DNA of 64,000 bases, from positions 310,001 through 374,000 of the forward strand of contig JAHDQO010000004.1 in the NCBI GenBank assembly GCA_018433765.1. Reading direction: 5' to 3'. Position numbers and translations under genes: made by a program. This DNA is from Tissierellales bacterium. Lineage in GTDB: Bacteria > Bacillota > Clostridia > Tissierellales > Sedimentibacteraceae. Each line of letters opens with the position of its first letter. Positions within the stretch are counted from its first letter, which is position 1. The notes beneath the pieces were generated by a model. It was given only the letters and a program-made list of their open reading frames with translations, did no database searches and had not been told where the DNA came from. Of this stretch, positions 46,725 to 55,739 are shown in pieces.

Positions 46725-46812
46725 AAAAAGGCAAACTAATTGAAAGATTAGGACGCAAAATCACAGGTCTAAGGTTTAAACTATGATGGCTGGATTACCA
46801 AAGGTCTTTTTT
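46725..46812 (+). ncRNA. c-di-GMP-I (GEMM) riboswitch
   Basis: GEMM-I blocks in order: AAAAAGGCAAACTAATTGAAAG with a GAAA tetraloop stem CTAAT/ATTAG, then GGACGCAAAATCACAGG, then CTAAGG, and ATGATGGCTGGATTACC. P1 pairs AAAAAG before GGCAAAC with CTTTTT at 46806-46811. A terminator at 46892-46927 could be its expression platform. The downstream gene on this strand is the AtoE-type transporter at 47319; no cyclic-di-GMP enzyme gene is next to it, though a degenerate HD-GYP regulator is elsewhere in the window. Confidence 0.85.
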
Positions 46813-46891
46813 AGTGCAAAAAAACACTAAATATTTAGTTATTTTATTATGTATGTCCATTTTTGCTAGAGGGTATTGGATATAATTTGGA

Positions 46892-46927
46892 AAAAACTCT
46901 TTTCAATAATAAGAAAAGAGTTTTTTT
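46892..46927 (+). terminator. Terminator downstream of the c-di-GMP riboswitch
   Basis: AAAAACTCTTTTC (46892-46904) and GAAAAGAGTTTTT (46913-46925) make a 13-base stem followed by T residues, 80 bases after the aptamer. A short 60-codon open frame crossing it is not considered real. Confidence 0.75.
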
Positions 46928-46957
46928 ATGCATAAATGCAAATGTTTTCAGAGAGAT

Positions 46958-46977
46958 TATATGCATTAATGCATATA
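46958..46977. promoter_or_regulatory. 20-bp perfect palindrome
   Basis: TATATGCATTAATGCATATA is an exact 20-base palindrome, 340 bases before the fatty-acid transporter start; TTTATGCATAAA (46925-46936) lies just before. It could be an operator. AGTAGTATTTTAAAATACTA near 47190-47210 is a second dyad in the same leader. Confidence 0.35.
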
Positions 46978-47318
46978 GTATATTCTATAACTTTAAAAAA
47001 ATACCAAACAATTATTGTAATTTGAACATTACTATTTATGACTAACAGTTGGCACGAATATTGCTAATATAAGTTTATAACTTTAATTAGAAAATTTAAT
47101 CATATATCTCTCTTTTAAATGTGTGATAATATCTTTTAGAGGATATATGCAAACATTTTCATTTAGACGATTGTTAATAAAAGTGTAAAAGTAGTATTTT
47201 AAAATACTATTTTAGCATTAATTGTTATAAATTTGACAATCGACTATAACACTCTCACTTGAAAGGAGGATAGTTGTAAAACTAAAATACTCAAAAAAAT
47301 ATTTTAAGGGGGCTATTT

Positions 47319-48659
47319 ATGTTTAAGAAATTTACAAACGGATGTGTTTCATTAGTAAATAAATATTTACCAGATCCGTTTCTATTCGCAGTAATATTAA
47401 CAATGATTGTTTTTGTATTAGGAATTATTTTTACAGGTCAAGGACCTTTGGCCATGGCTGTACATTGGGGAAGTGGATTCTGGAGCTTATTATCATTTTC
47501 TATGCAGATGGTACTTATCCTAGTTACAGGTAGTGCGATGGCACAAGCTCCTGTGTTTAAGAAAATATTAAGAGCTATAGCTAGTACAGCAAAAACTCCT
47601 GGACGAGCTATAGTAATTACTACGTTTGTAGCAACATTTTGCTGTTGGATAAACTGGGGATTTGGATTAATTGTAGGAGCTTTACTTGCTAAAGAAATGG
47701 CAAGACAAGTAAAAGGTGTTGACTATAGATTACTTATAGCTGCTGCTTATTCAGGATTTATTGTATGGCATGGTGGATTGTCTGGATCTATCCCTTTGAA
47801 GCTTGCTAATATTACAGGTCTTGAAGAAGCTACTGCAGGAGCTGTAACACAAGCAATACCAACTAGCATGACAATTTTTTCACCATTAAACTTATTTATC
47901 TTTTTAGTAATTTTGATTGTAATGCCTTTTGTTACAAGAGCAATGCATCCAGAGCCTAGCAAAACTGTAACAATTGATCCATCTTTACTTAAAGATGAAG
48001 AAGTGAAGAAATATGAGATAAAAACTCCAGCTGATAAAATGGAAAACAGTAAAATAATATGGCTTTTAGTTGTTGTATTAGGATTTAGCTATATTGTTTA
48101 CTATTTTGCAACAAACGGTTTCAAATTAGGATTAGACATTGTAAACTTTACATTCTTATTTATAGGTATTTTACTACATGGTAATTTAAGAAGATATATA
48201 GATGCTGTATTTGAAGCAGTAAAAGGTTCAGCAGGAATAATATTACAGTTCCCGTTCTACGCAGGTATAATGGGTATGATGATAGGGAAAAGTGCAGCAG
48301 GTGCTTCATTAGCAGGTGTTATATCAAGTGCATTTGTCAGTATATCAACAGCAACAACTTTTCCTTTATTCACATTCTTAAGTGCAGGAATTGTTAACTT
48401 CTTTGTACCTTCAGGTGGAGGACAATGGGCTGTACAAGCTCCAATCATGATGCCAGCAGGTCAAGCATTAGGTGTTCCTGCTGCAAAAACTGGACTAGCT
48501 ATAGCATGGGGTGATGCATGGACTAATATGATTCAGCCGTTCTGGGCATTACCAGCTTTAGGAATTGCAGGATTAGGTGCTAAAGATATCATGGGATATT
48601 GCATAGTTAATCTAATATTAGGTGCAATTGTAATGTGTGCAGGATTCTTAATTTTCTAA
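47319..48659 (+). CDS. Short-chain fatty acid transporter (AtoE family)
   Basis: A 446-aa membrane permease with about 12 helices of the AtoE/TIGR00366 group. Typical stretches: NKYLPDPFLFAVILTMIVF (residues 15-33), FVATFCCWINWGFGLIVGA (about 108-126), AYSGFIVWHGGLSGSIPLKLAN (about 144-165), and VNFFVPSGGGQWAVQAPIM with IAWGDAWTNMIQPFWALPALGIAGL (about 360-425). Substrates in characterised members are short-chain fatty acids such as acetoacetate or butyrate. AAGGGGG lies before the ATG. A c-di-GMP riboswitch and terminator are 500 bp upstream. Confidence 0.85.
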   Translation: MFKKFTNGCVSLVNKYLPDPFLFAVILTMIVFVLGIIFTGQGPLAMAVHWGSGFWSLLSFSMQMVLILVTGSAMAQAPVFKKILRAIASTAKTPGRAIVITTFVATFCCWINWGFGLIVGALLAKEMARQVKGVDYRLLIAAAYSGFIVWHGGLSGSIPLKLANITGLEEATAGAVTQAIPTSMTIFSPLNLFIFLVILIVMPFVTRAMHPEPSKTVTIDPSLLKDEEVKKYEIKTPADKMENSKIIWLLVVVLGFSYIVYYFATNGFKLGLDIVNFTFLFIGILLHGNLRRYIDAVFEAVKGSAGIILQFPFYAGIMGMMIGKSAAGASLAGVISSAFVSISTATTFPLFTFLSAGIVNFFVPSGGGQWAVQAPIMMPAGQALGVPAAKTGLAIAWGDAWTNMIQPFWALPALGIAGLGAKDIMGYCIVNLILGAIVMCAGFLIF

Positions 48660-48671
48660 GACATAAAATAA

Positions 48672-48709
48672 AAAAATCCTTCTTTGTTTCTATACAAAGA
48701 AGGATTTTT
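48672..48709. terminator. Bidirectional terminator
   Basis: AAAAATCCTTCTTTG (48672-48686) and CAAAGAAGGATTTTT (48695-48709) pair over 15 bases, with A and T runs on both sides. It lies between the convergent transporter and cardiolipin synthase genes. Confidence 0.88.
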
Positions 48710-48710
48710 A

Positions 48711-50156
48711 CTATAATAGCGGAGACAATAATCTTGATACAGATTCTTTAAACTTTATTGTCCATCTTCTCTCAAGGTACAATTCTCTTGTAAGCTCATA
48801 GCATAAATCTATATCATTTAGAAAAGCTGTTTGTAAATCATAGGCTACTTCTGAATTATAAATTAAAGCATTTGCTTCAAAGTTAAGTTTAAAACTGCGG
48901 ACATCAAAATTTGCTGTTCCAACTGAAGCAATGGTATCATCAACTACGATAGTTTTAGCATGCAGAAACCCATTTTCATATGTGTATACTTTAACCCCAT
49001 ATCTCAACAATTCACCTGCATGGCAGTATGTTGCCCAGTAAACAAAAGGATGATCAGGCATGTTAGGTATCATTATACGTATATCGATACCTGATAAAGC
49101 TGCTATTTTAAGTGCTTCCATTACACTAGCATCAGGAATGAAATACGGACTTTGAATATATATGCTTCTTCTTGCTGAATTTATCATTTTTACGTAATTC
49201 TGTTTTATTTGTTCCATAGAAGAATCAGGACCGCTTGTTATTATTTGTATGCCAGCATTTCCTTTTCCATCCCCTATTGCAAAATATTTATTTCCAAAAT
49301 AAAAATCTTCTTTGCTTGCGTTTCTCCAATCTAATAAGAATCTAGTTTGTAAATCAGATACTGCACTACCTGTTATTTTTAAATGTGTATCTCTCCAATA
49401 TCCAAATCTTTTACTCAAACCTAAATATTCATTGCCAACATTGAATCCTCCGATGAAACCTATATTACTATCTATTACTATTATTTTTCTATGGTTTCTA
49501 TAATTTATTTTAAAATTTATTAAAGGTATTTTACCTGCAAAAAATTCGCTTACTTTTCCACCAGCTTGAATTAATTCTTCAAATGATTTTTTATTTAAAG
49601 TTCGGCCGCCTAATGAATCATAAAGAAGTCTTACTTCTACACCTTCTTTTGCCTTTTTAGTTAAGGCTTCAATTAACTTTTTACCTAAATCATCGTTTTT
49701 AATTATATAATATAAAATATGTATATGGTCTTCAGCTTCTTCAATACATTTAAAAACTTCTTCAAATTTCTCTTTACCATCTGTGAAAATTTTTACTTCA
49801 TTATCTTGAGAATAAAAAGCATCATTACTAAACAAATTCATTTTAATCATATCTTTGTATGGGTATATTTTAGGATCATTAATAGTAAGCTCTCCTGACT
49901 TAAAAGCATCTTGCTGTGTTTTTAAGTCGTCACCATACCTTTTTTTCTCAGTAACTTTCATAGTAAAAAGTTTTTTTCTGCTAAAATTTTGTGCAAGAAA
50001 AATGTAAGCAAGGAACCCTATCCCCGGAAAAACCAGAAGTACAAGTACCCATGCAAGTGTAGCCGTAGGATCTCTTCTTTCTAAAAATATGACTGCGATG
50101 GCCAAAATTACTTGAAATATATAAAATGTGGGAAGCCAACCAATATTAATAAACAT
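48711..50156 (-). CDS. cls: Cardiolipin synthase
   Basis: A 481-aa phospholipase-D-type synthase that condenses two phosphatidylglycerol molecules in the membrane. Two N-terminal helices (residues about 1-60) anchor it. The two HKD motifs are complete: HRKIIVIDSNIGFIGGFNVGNEY (about 218-240) and HAKTIVVDDTIASVGTANFD (about 396-415). YIQSPYFIPD separates them. It ends at the shared terminator. Upstream, 690 bases separate it from the divergently encoded T-box operon. Confidence 0.93.
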   Translation of the reverse strand: MFINIGWLPTFYIFQVILAIAVIFLERRDPTATLAWVLVLLVFPGIGFLAYIFLAQNFSRKKLFTMKVTEKKRYGDDLKTQQDAFKSGELTINDPKIYPYKDMIKMNLFSNDAFYSQDNEVKIFTDGKEKFEEVFKCIEEAEDHIHILYYIIKNDDLGKKLIEALTKKAKEGVEVRLLYDSLGGRTLNKKSFEELIQAGGKVSEFFAGKIPLINFKINYRNHRKIIVIDSNIGFIGGFNVGNEYLGLSKRFGYWRDTHLKITGSAVSDLQTRFLLDWRNASKEDFYFGNKYFAIGDGKGNAGIQIITSGPDSSMEQIKQNYVKMINSARRSIYIQSPYFIPDASVMEALKIAALSGIDIRIMIPNMPDHPFVYWATYCHAGELLRYGVKVYTYENGFLHAKTIVVDDTIASVGTANFDVRSFKLNFEANALIYNSEVAYDLQTAFLNDIDLCYELTRELYLERRWTIKFKESVSRLLSPLL

Positions 50157-50444
50157 AATGTATTCCTCCGTAGTGCTGAAATTTAAAAAGTAGTATTAAT
50201 ATAAACTTATTTATTATATATAAGATACAATATTTTATATGTAAAATCAACTAATTTAGCATTTATACTTATTATGCTTAATTAACGCCTATTATATTAA
50301 ATTTGTTTAGTTAATATATAGATAGTGGTAAAGTAAAATTAAAGTAGTTATACATAAATTACCACAAAAAAACATTTGACAAAAGATTAATTATTACATA
50401 TAATTTATAAAAAATTGATGAATTAATTATAAACTGTGACAGGA

Positions 50445-50702
50445 AGAGTATGTATACTAAAAAGTTTTAGCGAGTCGGTTATGGTGAAAGTCCGGCACTA
50501 AGAGTATATTGAAGAACATCCTTGAGTTTCCAACCGAAATTTTATTAAAGTAGACTTGGACGTAATTTAGCACGTTACAGCTAATAGGTATCGAAGTAAT
50601 TCTGTACTGAAAGAGATAACTATTTTTATATAGTTAATTAAGGTGGCACCGTGAATAATACCTTTCACCCTTAAATGCAATTTAAGGATGAAAGGTTTTT
50701 TT
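50445..50702 (+). promoter_or_regulatory. T-box leader with Asn specifier
   Basis: The T-box sequence AAGGTGGCACCGTGAATAAT (50640-50659) precedes a terminator whose arms CCTTTCACCCTTAAAT and TTTAAGGATGAAAGG pair, ending in seven T residues at 50696-50702. The Stem I landmarks GAAAGTCCGGCAC and TTGAGTTTCCAACCGAAA are present. The specifier region GAAGAACATCC (50511-50521) has AAC (Asn) at 50515-50517; an overlapping GAA (Glu) is at 50514-50516. It controls aspS-gatCAB in response to uncharged tRNA. Confidence 0.88.
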
Positions 50703-50844
50703 ATTGCTTTAAAATAATTAGCGATTGCAAACAAAGTGATGACTAACTAACGTCATTCTGAACGGATCGTAGTGGAGCAATATACAAACTGAACATAAAT
50801 AATATCAATGTTTTAGTCCAAAAAAAAATAATTAGGAGGTAAAG

Positions 50845-52137
50845 ATGAAAAGAACATTAATTTTAGATTTGCAAAATAAAGAAGAACAAGAACAAGTGAA
50901 ACTAAAAGGATGGATTCACAATATAAAAAAATTTAAGCATTTTGCATTTGTAATATTACGAGACAGAAGTGGAGTAGTACAGCTAGTAATTAATAAAAAA
51001 GAAATTTTAGACGAACTTAAACTTGAGATGACAGTAGAAGTAATAGGTAGTTTATTAAAAAATAAAAATGCACCAAATGGAATAGAAGTCACTGTAAATA
51101 AAGTTAATGTTATAGGAAAAGCTTATTATGATTTACTGCCATTTTCTATAAATGGTAAAGATATAAATGCATCTTTTGAAAAACAGCTTGATTATAGGAC
51201 TATAAGTCTAAGAAGAATGAAAACCAGAGGAGTATTTAAAATCCAGCAAGAAATTGTTAACGCTTTTAGAAAATTTCTATTAGATGAAGGTTTTAACGAA
51301 ATTCATACACCTAAAATCATAGGAAGTGAAACAGAAGGCGGCTCAGAAGTTTTTATGGTTGATTATTTTGGAACAAGAACGTTTTTAGCTCAAAGTCCTC
51401 AGTTTTATAAACAAATGATGGTAGGTGCTGGATTTGAAAGAGTGTTTGAAATAGGTCATGCATATAGAGCAGAACTTCACAGCACGTGGAGGCATTTAAA
51501 TGAATATGTCAGTTTAGATGTTGAGGTAGGATTTATTAAAGACGAGTTTGACCTTATGAAACTTGAAGAAAAAATGATAAAATATATTATAAATCATCTG
51601 AGTGACAATTGTGATAGAGAACTTAAAATGCTTAAAGTTAAACTTCCTGTAATAAAAGAAATTCCTAAGATTACTTTAATAGAAGCACAAGAAATACTGC
51701 TTGAAAAATATGATAAAAGATCACCGATAGGAAATATTGATGCAGAAGGAGAAAAGCTGTTTGCAAAATATATAAAGGAAAAATATGATTCGGATTTTGT
51801 ATTTTTAACTAAATATCCTTCATCTAAAAGACCAGTTTATACTATGCCAGATAAAAAAGAAGGTATGACAAAAAGTTTTGACCTGATTTTTAAAGGATTA
51901 GAAATAACTACAGGAGGACAAAGAATACATGATTATGATATGCTAATAAAGAACATTAAAAAATTTGGTGGCAAACCAGAAAGAATGGAATTTTATACAG
52001 AAACTTTTAAATACGGAATGCCTCCACATGGAGGATTTGCAATAGGTTTAGAAAGAATTACTATGATGATGCTAGACCTAGACAACATAAGAAAAGCAAC
52101 TCTAATACCAAGAGATATAAATAGAGTAACACCTTAA
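50845..52137 (+). CDS. aspS: Aspartate--tRNA(Asp/Asn) ligase, archaeal type (non-discriminating AspRS)
   Basis: A 430-aa class II synthetase with an N-terminal anticodon-binding OB fold (residues about 15-110, WIHNIKKFKHFAFVILRDRSG) and catalytic core. Motif 2 is near 205-225 (VFEIGHAYRAELHSTWRHLNEY), motif 3 near 396-404 (GGFAIGLER). The C-terminus RDINRVTP and FKYGMPPHGGF match the archaeal-type AspRS, not bacterial AsnRS, which ends differently. Followed by gatCAB and preceded by an Asn T-box, it most likely charges tRNA-Asn with Asp, which GatCAB then amidates. A simple AsnRS call would be easy to make but is less well supported. GGAGG precedes the ATG. Confidence 0.85.
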   Translation: MKRTLILDLQNKEEQEQVKLKGWIHNIKKFKHFAFVILRDRSGVVQLVINKKEILDELKLEMTVEVIGSLLKNKNAPNGIEVTVNKVNVIGKAYYDLLPFSINGKDINASFEKQLDYRTISLRRMKTRGVFKIQQEIVNAFRKFLLDEGFNEIHTPKIIGSETEGGSEVFMVDYFGTRTFLAQSPQFYKQMMVGAGFERVFEIGHAYRAELHSTWRHLNEYVSLDVEVGFIKDEFDLMKLEEKMIKYIINHLSDNCDRELKMLKVKLPVIKEIPKITLIEAQEILLEKYDKRSPIGNIDAEGEKLFAKYIKEKYDSDFVFLTKYPSSKRPVYTMPDKKEGMTKSFDLIFKGLEITTGGQRIHDYDMLIKNIKKFGGKPERMEFYTETFKYGMPPHGGFAIGLERITMMMLDLDNIRKATLIPRDINRVTP

Positions 52138-52199
52138 AAAACGAGAAACGAGAAACTAGCAACGAGAAACATGGAAGTTTAAAAAAGTGCGGAACACTA

Positions 52200-52231
52200 T
52201 TCAGTGTCTTTCCGTGTAATTCCGTGGTTAA
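52200..52231. repeat. Dispersed repeat, CCGTGGTTAA family, copy 1
   Basis: The sequence TTCAGTGTCTTTCCGTGTAA followed by TTCCGTGGTTAA lies between aspS and gatC, and a sister copy lies at 52599-52630 between gatC and gatA. Truncated inverted copies are at 59991-60010 and 61358-61378. The unit itself contains the tandem word TTCCGTG. Confidence 0.7.
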
Positions 52232-52247
52232 TATAGGAGGAAATAGA

Positions 52248-52532
52248 ATGAAAGTAACTATAAAAGAGGTTGAATATATTGCTAAATTGGCAAATTTAAA
52301 ATTAACTGAAAAAGAAGCAGAAAAGATGGCTGATGAATTTAGCGGTATATTAACTCACTTTGATAATATTAAAAAAGAAAATTTGGACGGCATACAAATG
52401 TACAGCTTTGACGATGAATCATCAAAGCTTAGAGACGATAAAGTAATTGAGTTTGAAAACAAAGAAGAATTATTTAGAAATGTAAAAGATATGTCTAAAA
52501 CATCAATTAAAATACCAAAAGTAGTTGAATAA
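52248..52532 (+). CDS. gatC: Aspartyl/glutamyl-tRNA amidotransferase subunit C
   Basis: A 94-aa subunit that tethers GatA to GatB and stabilises the amidotransferase. The family pattern is clear: IAKLANLKLTEKEAEKMADEFSGILTHFDNIKKENLDG near residues 10-50 and LRDDKVIEF in the C-terminal arm. ATG 52248 is chosen because AGGAGG lies upstream; the open frame begins eight codons earlier. It is separated from aspS and gatA by short repeat-filled gaps in one operon. Confidence 0.93.
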   Translation: MKVTIKEVEYIAKLANLKLTEKEAEKMADEFSGILTHFDNIKKENLDGIQMYSFDDESSKLRDDKVIEFENKEELFRNVKDMSKTSIKIPKVVE

Positions 52533-52578
52533 CAATATGAATTGAGAATGGAAAAATGAGAATTGAGAATTAACGGAG

Positions 52579-52630
52579 GCTTTACTGACGTAAAGCAATT
52601 CAGTGTCCTTCCGTGTTTTTCCGTGGTTAA
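52579..52630. repeat. Palindromic and CCGTGGTTAA repeats between gatC and gatA
   Basis: GCTTTACTGACGTAAAGC (52579-52596) is a copy of the palindromic family, inverted relative to the 58029 copy. It directly abuts the second CCGTGGTTAA-family copy (52599-52630). Confidence 0.7.
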
Positions 52631-52659
52631 GTTTATTTTATGAAAGGATTGAATGTAAT

Positions 52660-54135
52660 ATGAATTTAGAAAGATTCACTATAGATAGTATCAAACAAGG
52701 GCTCATGTCCAAACAGTTTTCAGATGTTGAATTATTAACCGAATACTTCAAAAGAATTAATAAATATGATATGCACATAAAATCATTTATTACACTATGC
52801 GAAGAAGAATCACTAAAAAAAGCAAAAGAAGTAGATGAAAAAATTGCAAAAGGAGAAAAGTTAGGTTTTCTAGAAGGAGTACCAGTTTCTATAAAAGACA
52901 ATATATGTACAAATACAATCAAAACTACATGTGCATCTAAAATGCTAAATGACTTTATACCACCGTATGATGCTTCTGTTGTTAAAAAACTAAAAGAATC
53001 AGGTGCAGTAATAGTAGGTAAAACAAATATGGACGAATTTGCAATGGGATCATCGACAGAAAATTCGAGCTTTTTTAAAACTAAAAACCCTTGGGATATT
53101 GATAGAGTTCCGGGAGGGTCATCAGGAGGGGCGGCATCAAGTACAGCAGCAGGATTTGTGCCTTTAGCTTATGGTTCAGATACTGGAGGTTCAATAAGAC
53201 AGCCAGCATCATTTTGCGGAGTTGTTGGTATAAAACCTACTTATGGTTTAGTATCAAGATATGGACTTATAGCATTTGGTTCGTCACTGGATCAAATTGG
53301 TCCTCTTGCAGGAACTGTAAAAGATTGTGCTTTAGGGCTTGAAGCAGTTCAAGGAAGCGATACTAAAGACAGTACAAGTATAAAAGAAGAGTATTGCATT
53401 AACTATTTAAATACAATAGAAGATGGAATAAAAGGATTAAAAATAGGTATACCAAAAGAATTTTTATCAGAAGATTTAAATAAGGAAATAAAATCAAAAG
53501 TATCTGAGTCTATAAAAGCACTAGAAAAACTAGGTGTAGAAATTGAAGAGTTCAGTCTTCCAATTACTGAAACGGGGCTTTCAGCATATTATATAGTTTC
53601 ATCAGCAGAAGCAAGTTCAAATCTAGGAAGATATGATGGAGTAAGATATGGCTATAGAACTGATAAATTTGAGGATTATAAGGAATTAATATTAAAAACA
53701 AGAACAGAAGGCTTTGGAGATGAAGCCAAAAGACGTATAATGATTGGAACTTATGTGCTTTCATCAGGGTATTATGATGCTTATTATAAAAAAGCTATGA
53801 TTTATAGACAAAAAGTTAAAAAATTATTTAAAGATGCATTTAGCAAATATGACGTAATAGTATCTCCAACGTCTCCTATTCTGCCATTTAAAATAGGAGA
53901 AAAAACAAATAATCCACTTGATATGTATTTAGCAGACACATTAACTGTAAATGTAAATCTTGCAGGAATACCAGCATTGTCAATGCCGTGTGGATTTAGT
54001 AAAAGTAAACTTCCAATAGGAATACAATTCATGGCAGACCATTTTAACGAAGAAAAGATATTTAGAACTGCTTATACATTAGAGCAGGAACTTAAAGTAG
54101 ACAACGTTCCTCAAATGAAACTGGAGGTTAAATAA
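52660..54135 (+). CDS. gatA: Aspartyl/glutamyl-tRNA amidotransferase subunit A
   Basis: A 491-aa amidase-signature enzyme that hydrolyses glutamine and delivers ammonia to GatB. The Ser-cisSer-Lys triad is visible: Lys in VPVSIKDNICT (near residue 80), Ser pair in GGSSGGAASSTAAGFVPLAYGSDTGGSIRQPASFCG (near 150-180, including GSDTGGSIR). KPTYGLVSRYGL follows. ATG 52660 is used because AAAGGA precedes it; the frame extends 19 codons upstream into the repeat. It is joined to gatB: its TAA is directly followed by gatB's ATG. Confidence 0.95.
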   Translation: MNLERFTIDSIKQGLMSKQFSDVELLTEYFKRINKYDMHIKSFITLCEEESLKKAKEVDEKIAKGEKLGFLEGVPVSIKDNICTNTIKTTCASKMLNDFIPPYDASVVKKLKESGAVIVGKTNMDEFAMGSSTENSSFFKTKNPWDIDRVPGGSSGGAASSTAAGFVPLAYGSDTGGSIRQPASFCGVVGIKPTYGLVSRYGLIAFGSSLDQIGPLAGTVKDCALGLEAVQGSDTKDSTSIKEEYCINYLNTIEDGIKGLKIGIPKEFLSEDLNKEIKSKVSESIKALEKLGVEIEEFSLPITETGLSAYYIVSSAEASSNLGRYDGVRYGYRTDKFEDYKELILKTRTEGFGDEAKRRIMIGTYVLSSGYYDAYYKKAMIYRQKVKKLFKDAFSKYDVIVSPTSPILPFKIGEKTNNPLDMYLADTLTVNVNLAGIPALSMPCGFSKSKLPIGIQFMADHFNEEKIFRTAYTLEQELKVDNVPQMKLEVK

Positions 54136-55554
54136 ATGAACTACGAAACTATTATAGGATTAGAAATACATGTAGAACTTAATACTAAATCAAAAATATT
54201 CTGCTCTTGTTCAACAGGATTTGGTGCTCAGCCAAACAAAAATACATGTCCTGTTTGTACAGGGTTACCTGGAGCACTTCCAGTATTAAATAAAGAAGTA
54301 GTAAATTTAGCAGTTAGAGCAGGAACGGCATTAAACTGTGATATAAACTTAATAAACAAAACAGATAGAAAAAATTATTTTTATCCTGATCTGCCAAAAG
54401 CATATCAGATATCACAATTTGATATACCTATATGTTCAAATGGACATATAGATATAGAGGTAGAAAAAGAGAAGAAAAGAGTTAATCTTACAAGAATACA
54501 TATAGAAGAAGATGCTGGAAAACTTGTTCATTTAGAAGACGAAGAAGTTACTTTGATAGATTATAACAGAGCTGGAGTACCATTAGTAGAAATAGTTTCC
54601 GAGCCTGATATAAGGTCTGCAGAAGAAGCAGTAAGTTTCTTAAAAACTCTTAGATCTATTTTAGTTTATTCACAAATATCTGACTGCCGTATGGATCAAG
54701 GTTCTATGAGATGTGATGCTAATATTTCGGTAAGAGAATTAGGAAATAAAAAATTAAATACAAAAGTAGAAATAAAAAACATGAACTCTTTTAAAGAAGT
54801 ATACAAAGCATTAAAAAAAGAAGAAAAAAGACAGATAGAATTATACAGCTATGGAGAGGGTTACAAAGTAGTCCAAGAAACAAGAAGATGGGATTCATCA
54901 AAAGGAAGGACTATAACTATGAGAACCAAAGAAGATGCACATGACTATAGATATTTTCCAGAACCTGATCTTCCACCTGTTATTATACAAGAATCTGTAG
55001 TGAAAAATATAAAAAGTTCTTTACCTGAACTGCCAAAAGAAAAGAAGGAAAGAATGATTAAAGAATATAATTTAACTGAAAAAGAAGTTAATATAATAAT
55101 TGAAGAAAAAGAAATAGCTGATTATTATGAGGAAGTAGTTAAAAAGTGCGGCGAACCAAAAGAAGCTGCAAATTGGATAATAACTGAGATACTAAGACTT
55201 TTAAAAATAAGCGATAAAATAACAGTTAAAGCAAGCTATCTTTCTGACCTAATCAAAGAAGTTAAAAAAGGCACTATAAGCAATACAGCAGCAAAAAGTG
55301 TATTAGAAGAATTAGCTGTATCTGATAAAACAGTACAGCAGATTATAGAAGAAAAAGGATTAAGACAAATAAGTAATGCTAATGAATTAGAAGATGTAGT
55401 AGAAAAAATATTGTTTGATAACAAACAAGCAGTAGAAGATTATAAAACAGGGAAGAAACGCTCCTTTGGGTTCCTTATGGGACAAATAATGAAAGAAACA
55501 AAAGGAAAAGCAAACCCTGTAGTAGTAAAAGAATTGCTTACAAATAAGCTCTAA
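54136..55554 (+). CDS. gatB: Aspartyl/glutamyl-tRNA amidotransferase subunit B
   Basis: A 472-aa kinase-transamidase subunit that phosphorylates the misacylated Asp or Glu residue and amidates it. Conserved signatures: GLEIHVELNTKSKIFCSC near residue 10, the CPVCTGLPGALP metal site, DYNRAGVPLVEIVSEPDI near 137-160, and DYRYFPEPDLPPV near 272. The C-terminal tail domain (residues about 310-470) binds tRNA, with KKRSFGFLMGQIMKETKGKANP near its end. ATG follows the gatA stop with no gap. Confidence 0.96.
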   Translation: MNYETIIGLEIHVELNTKSKIFCSCSTGFGAQPNKNTCPVCTGLPGALPVLNKEVVNLAVRAGTALNCDINLINKTDRKNYFYPDLPKAYQISQFDIPICSNGHIDIEVEKEKKRVNLTRIHIEEDAGKLVHLEDEEVTLIDYNRAGVPLVEIVSEPDIRSAEEAVSFLKTLRSILVYSQISDCRMDQGSMRCDANISVRELGNKKLNTKVEIKNMNSFKEVYKALKKEEKRQIELYSYGEGYKVVQETRRWDSSKGRTITMRTKEDAHDYRYFPEPDLPPVIIQESVVKNIKSSLPELPKEKKERMIKEYNLTEKEVNIIIEEKEIADYYEEVVKKCGEPKEAANWIITEILRLLKISDKITVKASYLSDLIKEVKKGTISNTAAKSVLEELAVSDKTVQQIIEEKGLRQISNANELEDVVEKILFDNKQAVEDYKTGKKRSFGFLMGQIMKETKGKANPVVVKELLTNKL

Positions 55555-55584
55555 ACTTAAACCGAAAATTATTAACTAGATTAT

Positions 55585-55615
55585 TGTCACCCTAAGCGTT
55601 AGTCGAAAGATCTTG
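55585..55615. repeat. GATCCTTCGAC-family repeat, inverted
   Basis: GTCACCCTAAGCG-TTAGTCGAAAGATCTTG is the complement of the family core with a few substitutions. It is followed by AAAGCAG/CTGCTTT (55623-55641), which may be a weak terminator of gatB. Confidence 0.55.
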
Positions 55616-55739
55616 TATTAATAAAGCAGAAAAGCTGCTTTAACGGGAAAAGAAATAAAATTCATATTAATTTAGTTAAAATATTGTATAATTGGTATAT
55701 AAACTAACATTAAATAAAAATTTTAAATGGAGGATGTCG

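Noticed and set aside
46863-47045. 60-codon open frame in the leader of the fatty-acid transporter
   Set aside because: It crosses a strong terminator, lacks a ribosome binding site and has no protein-like pattern.
50845-52137. Asparaginyl-tRNA synthetase (asnS), as suggested by the Asn T-box
   Set aside because: The C-terminal FKYGMPPHGGFAIGLER and RDINRVTP match archaeal-type AspRS, and gatCAB follows, so a non-discriminating AspRS explains the T-box better.
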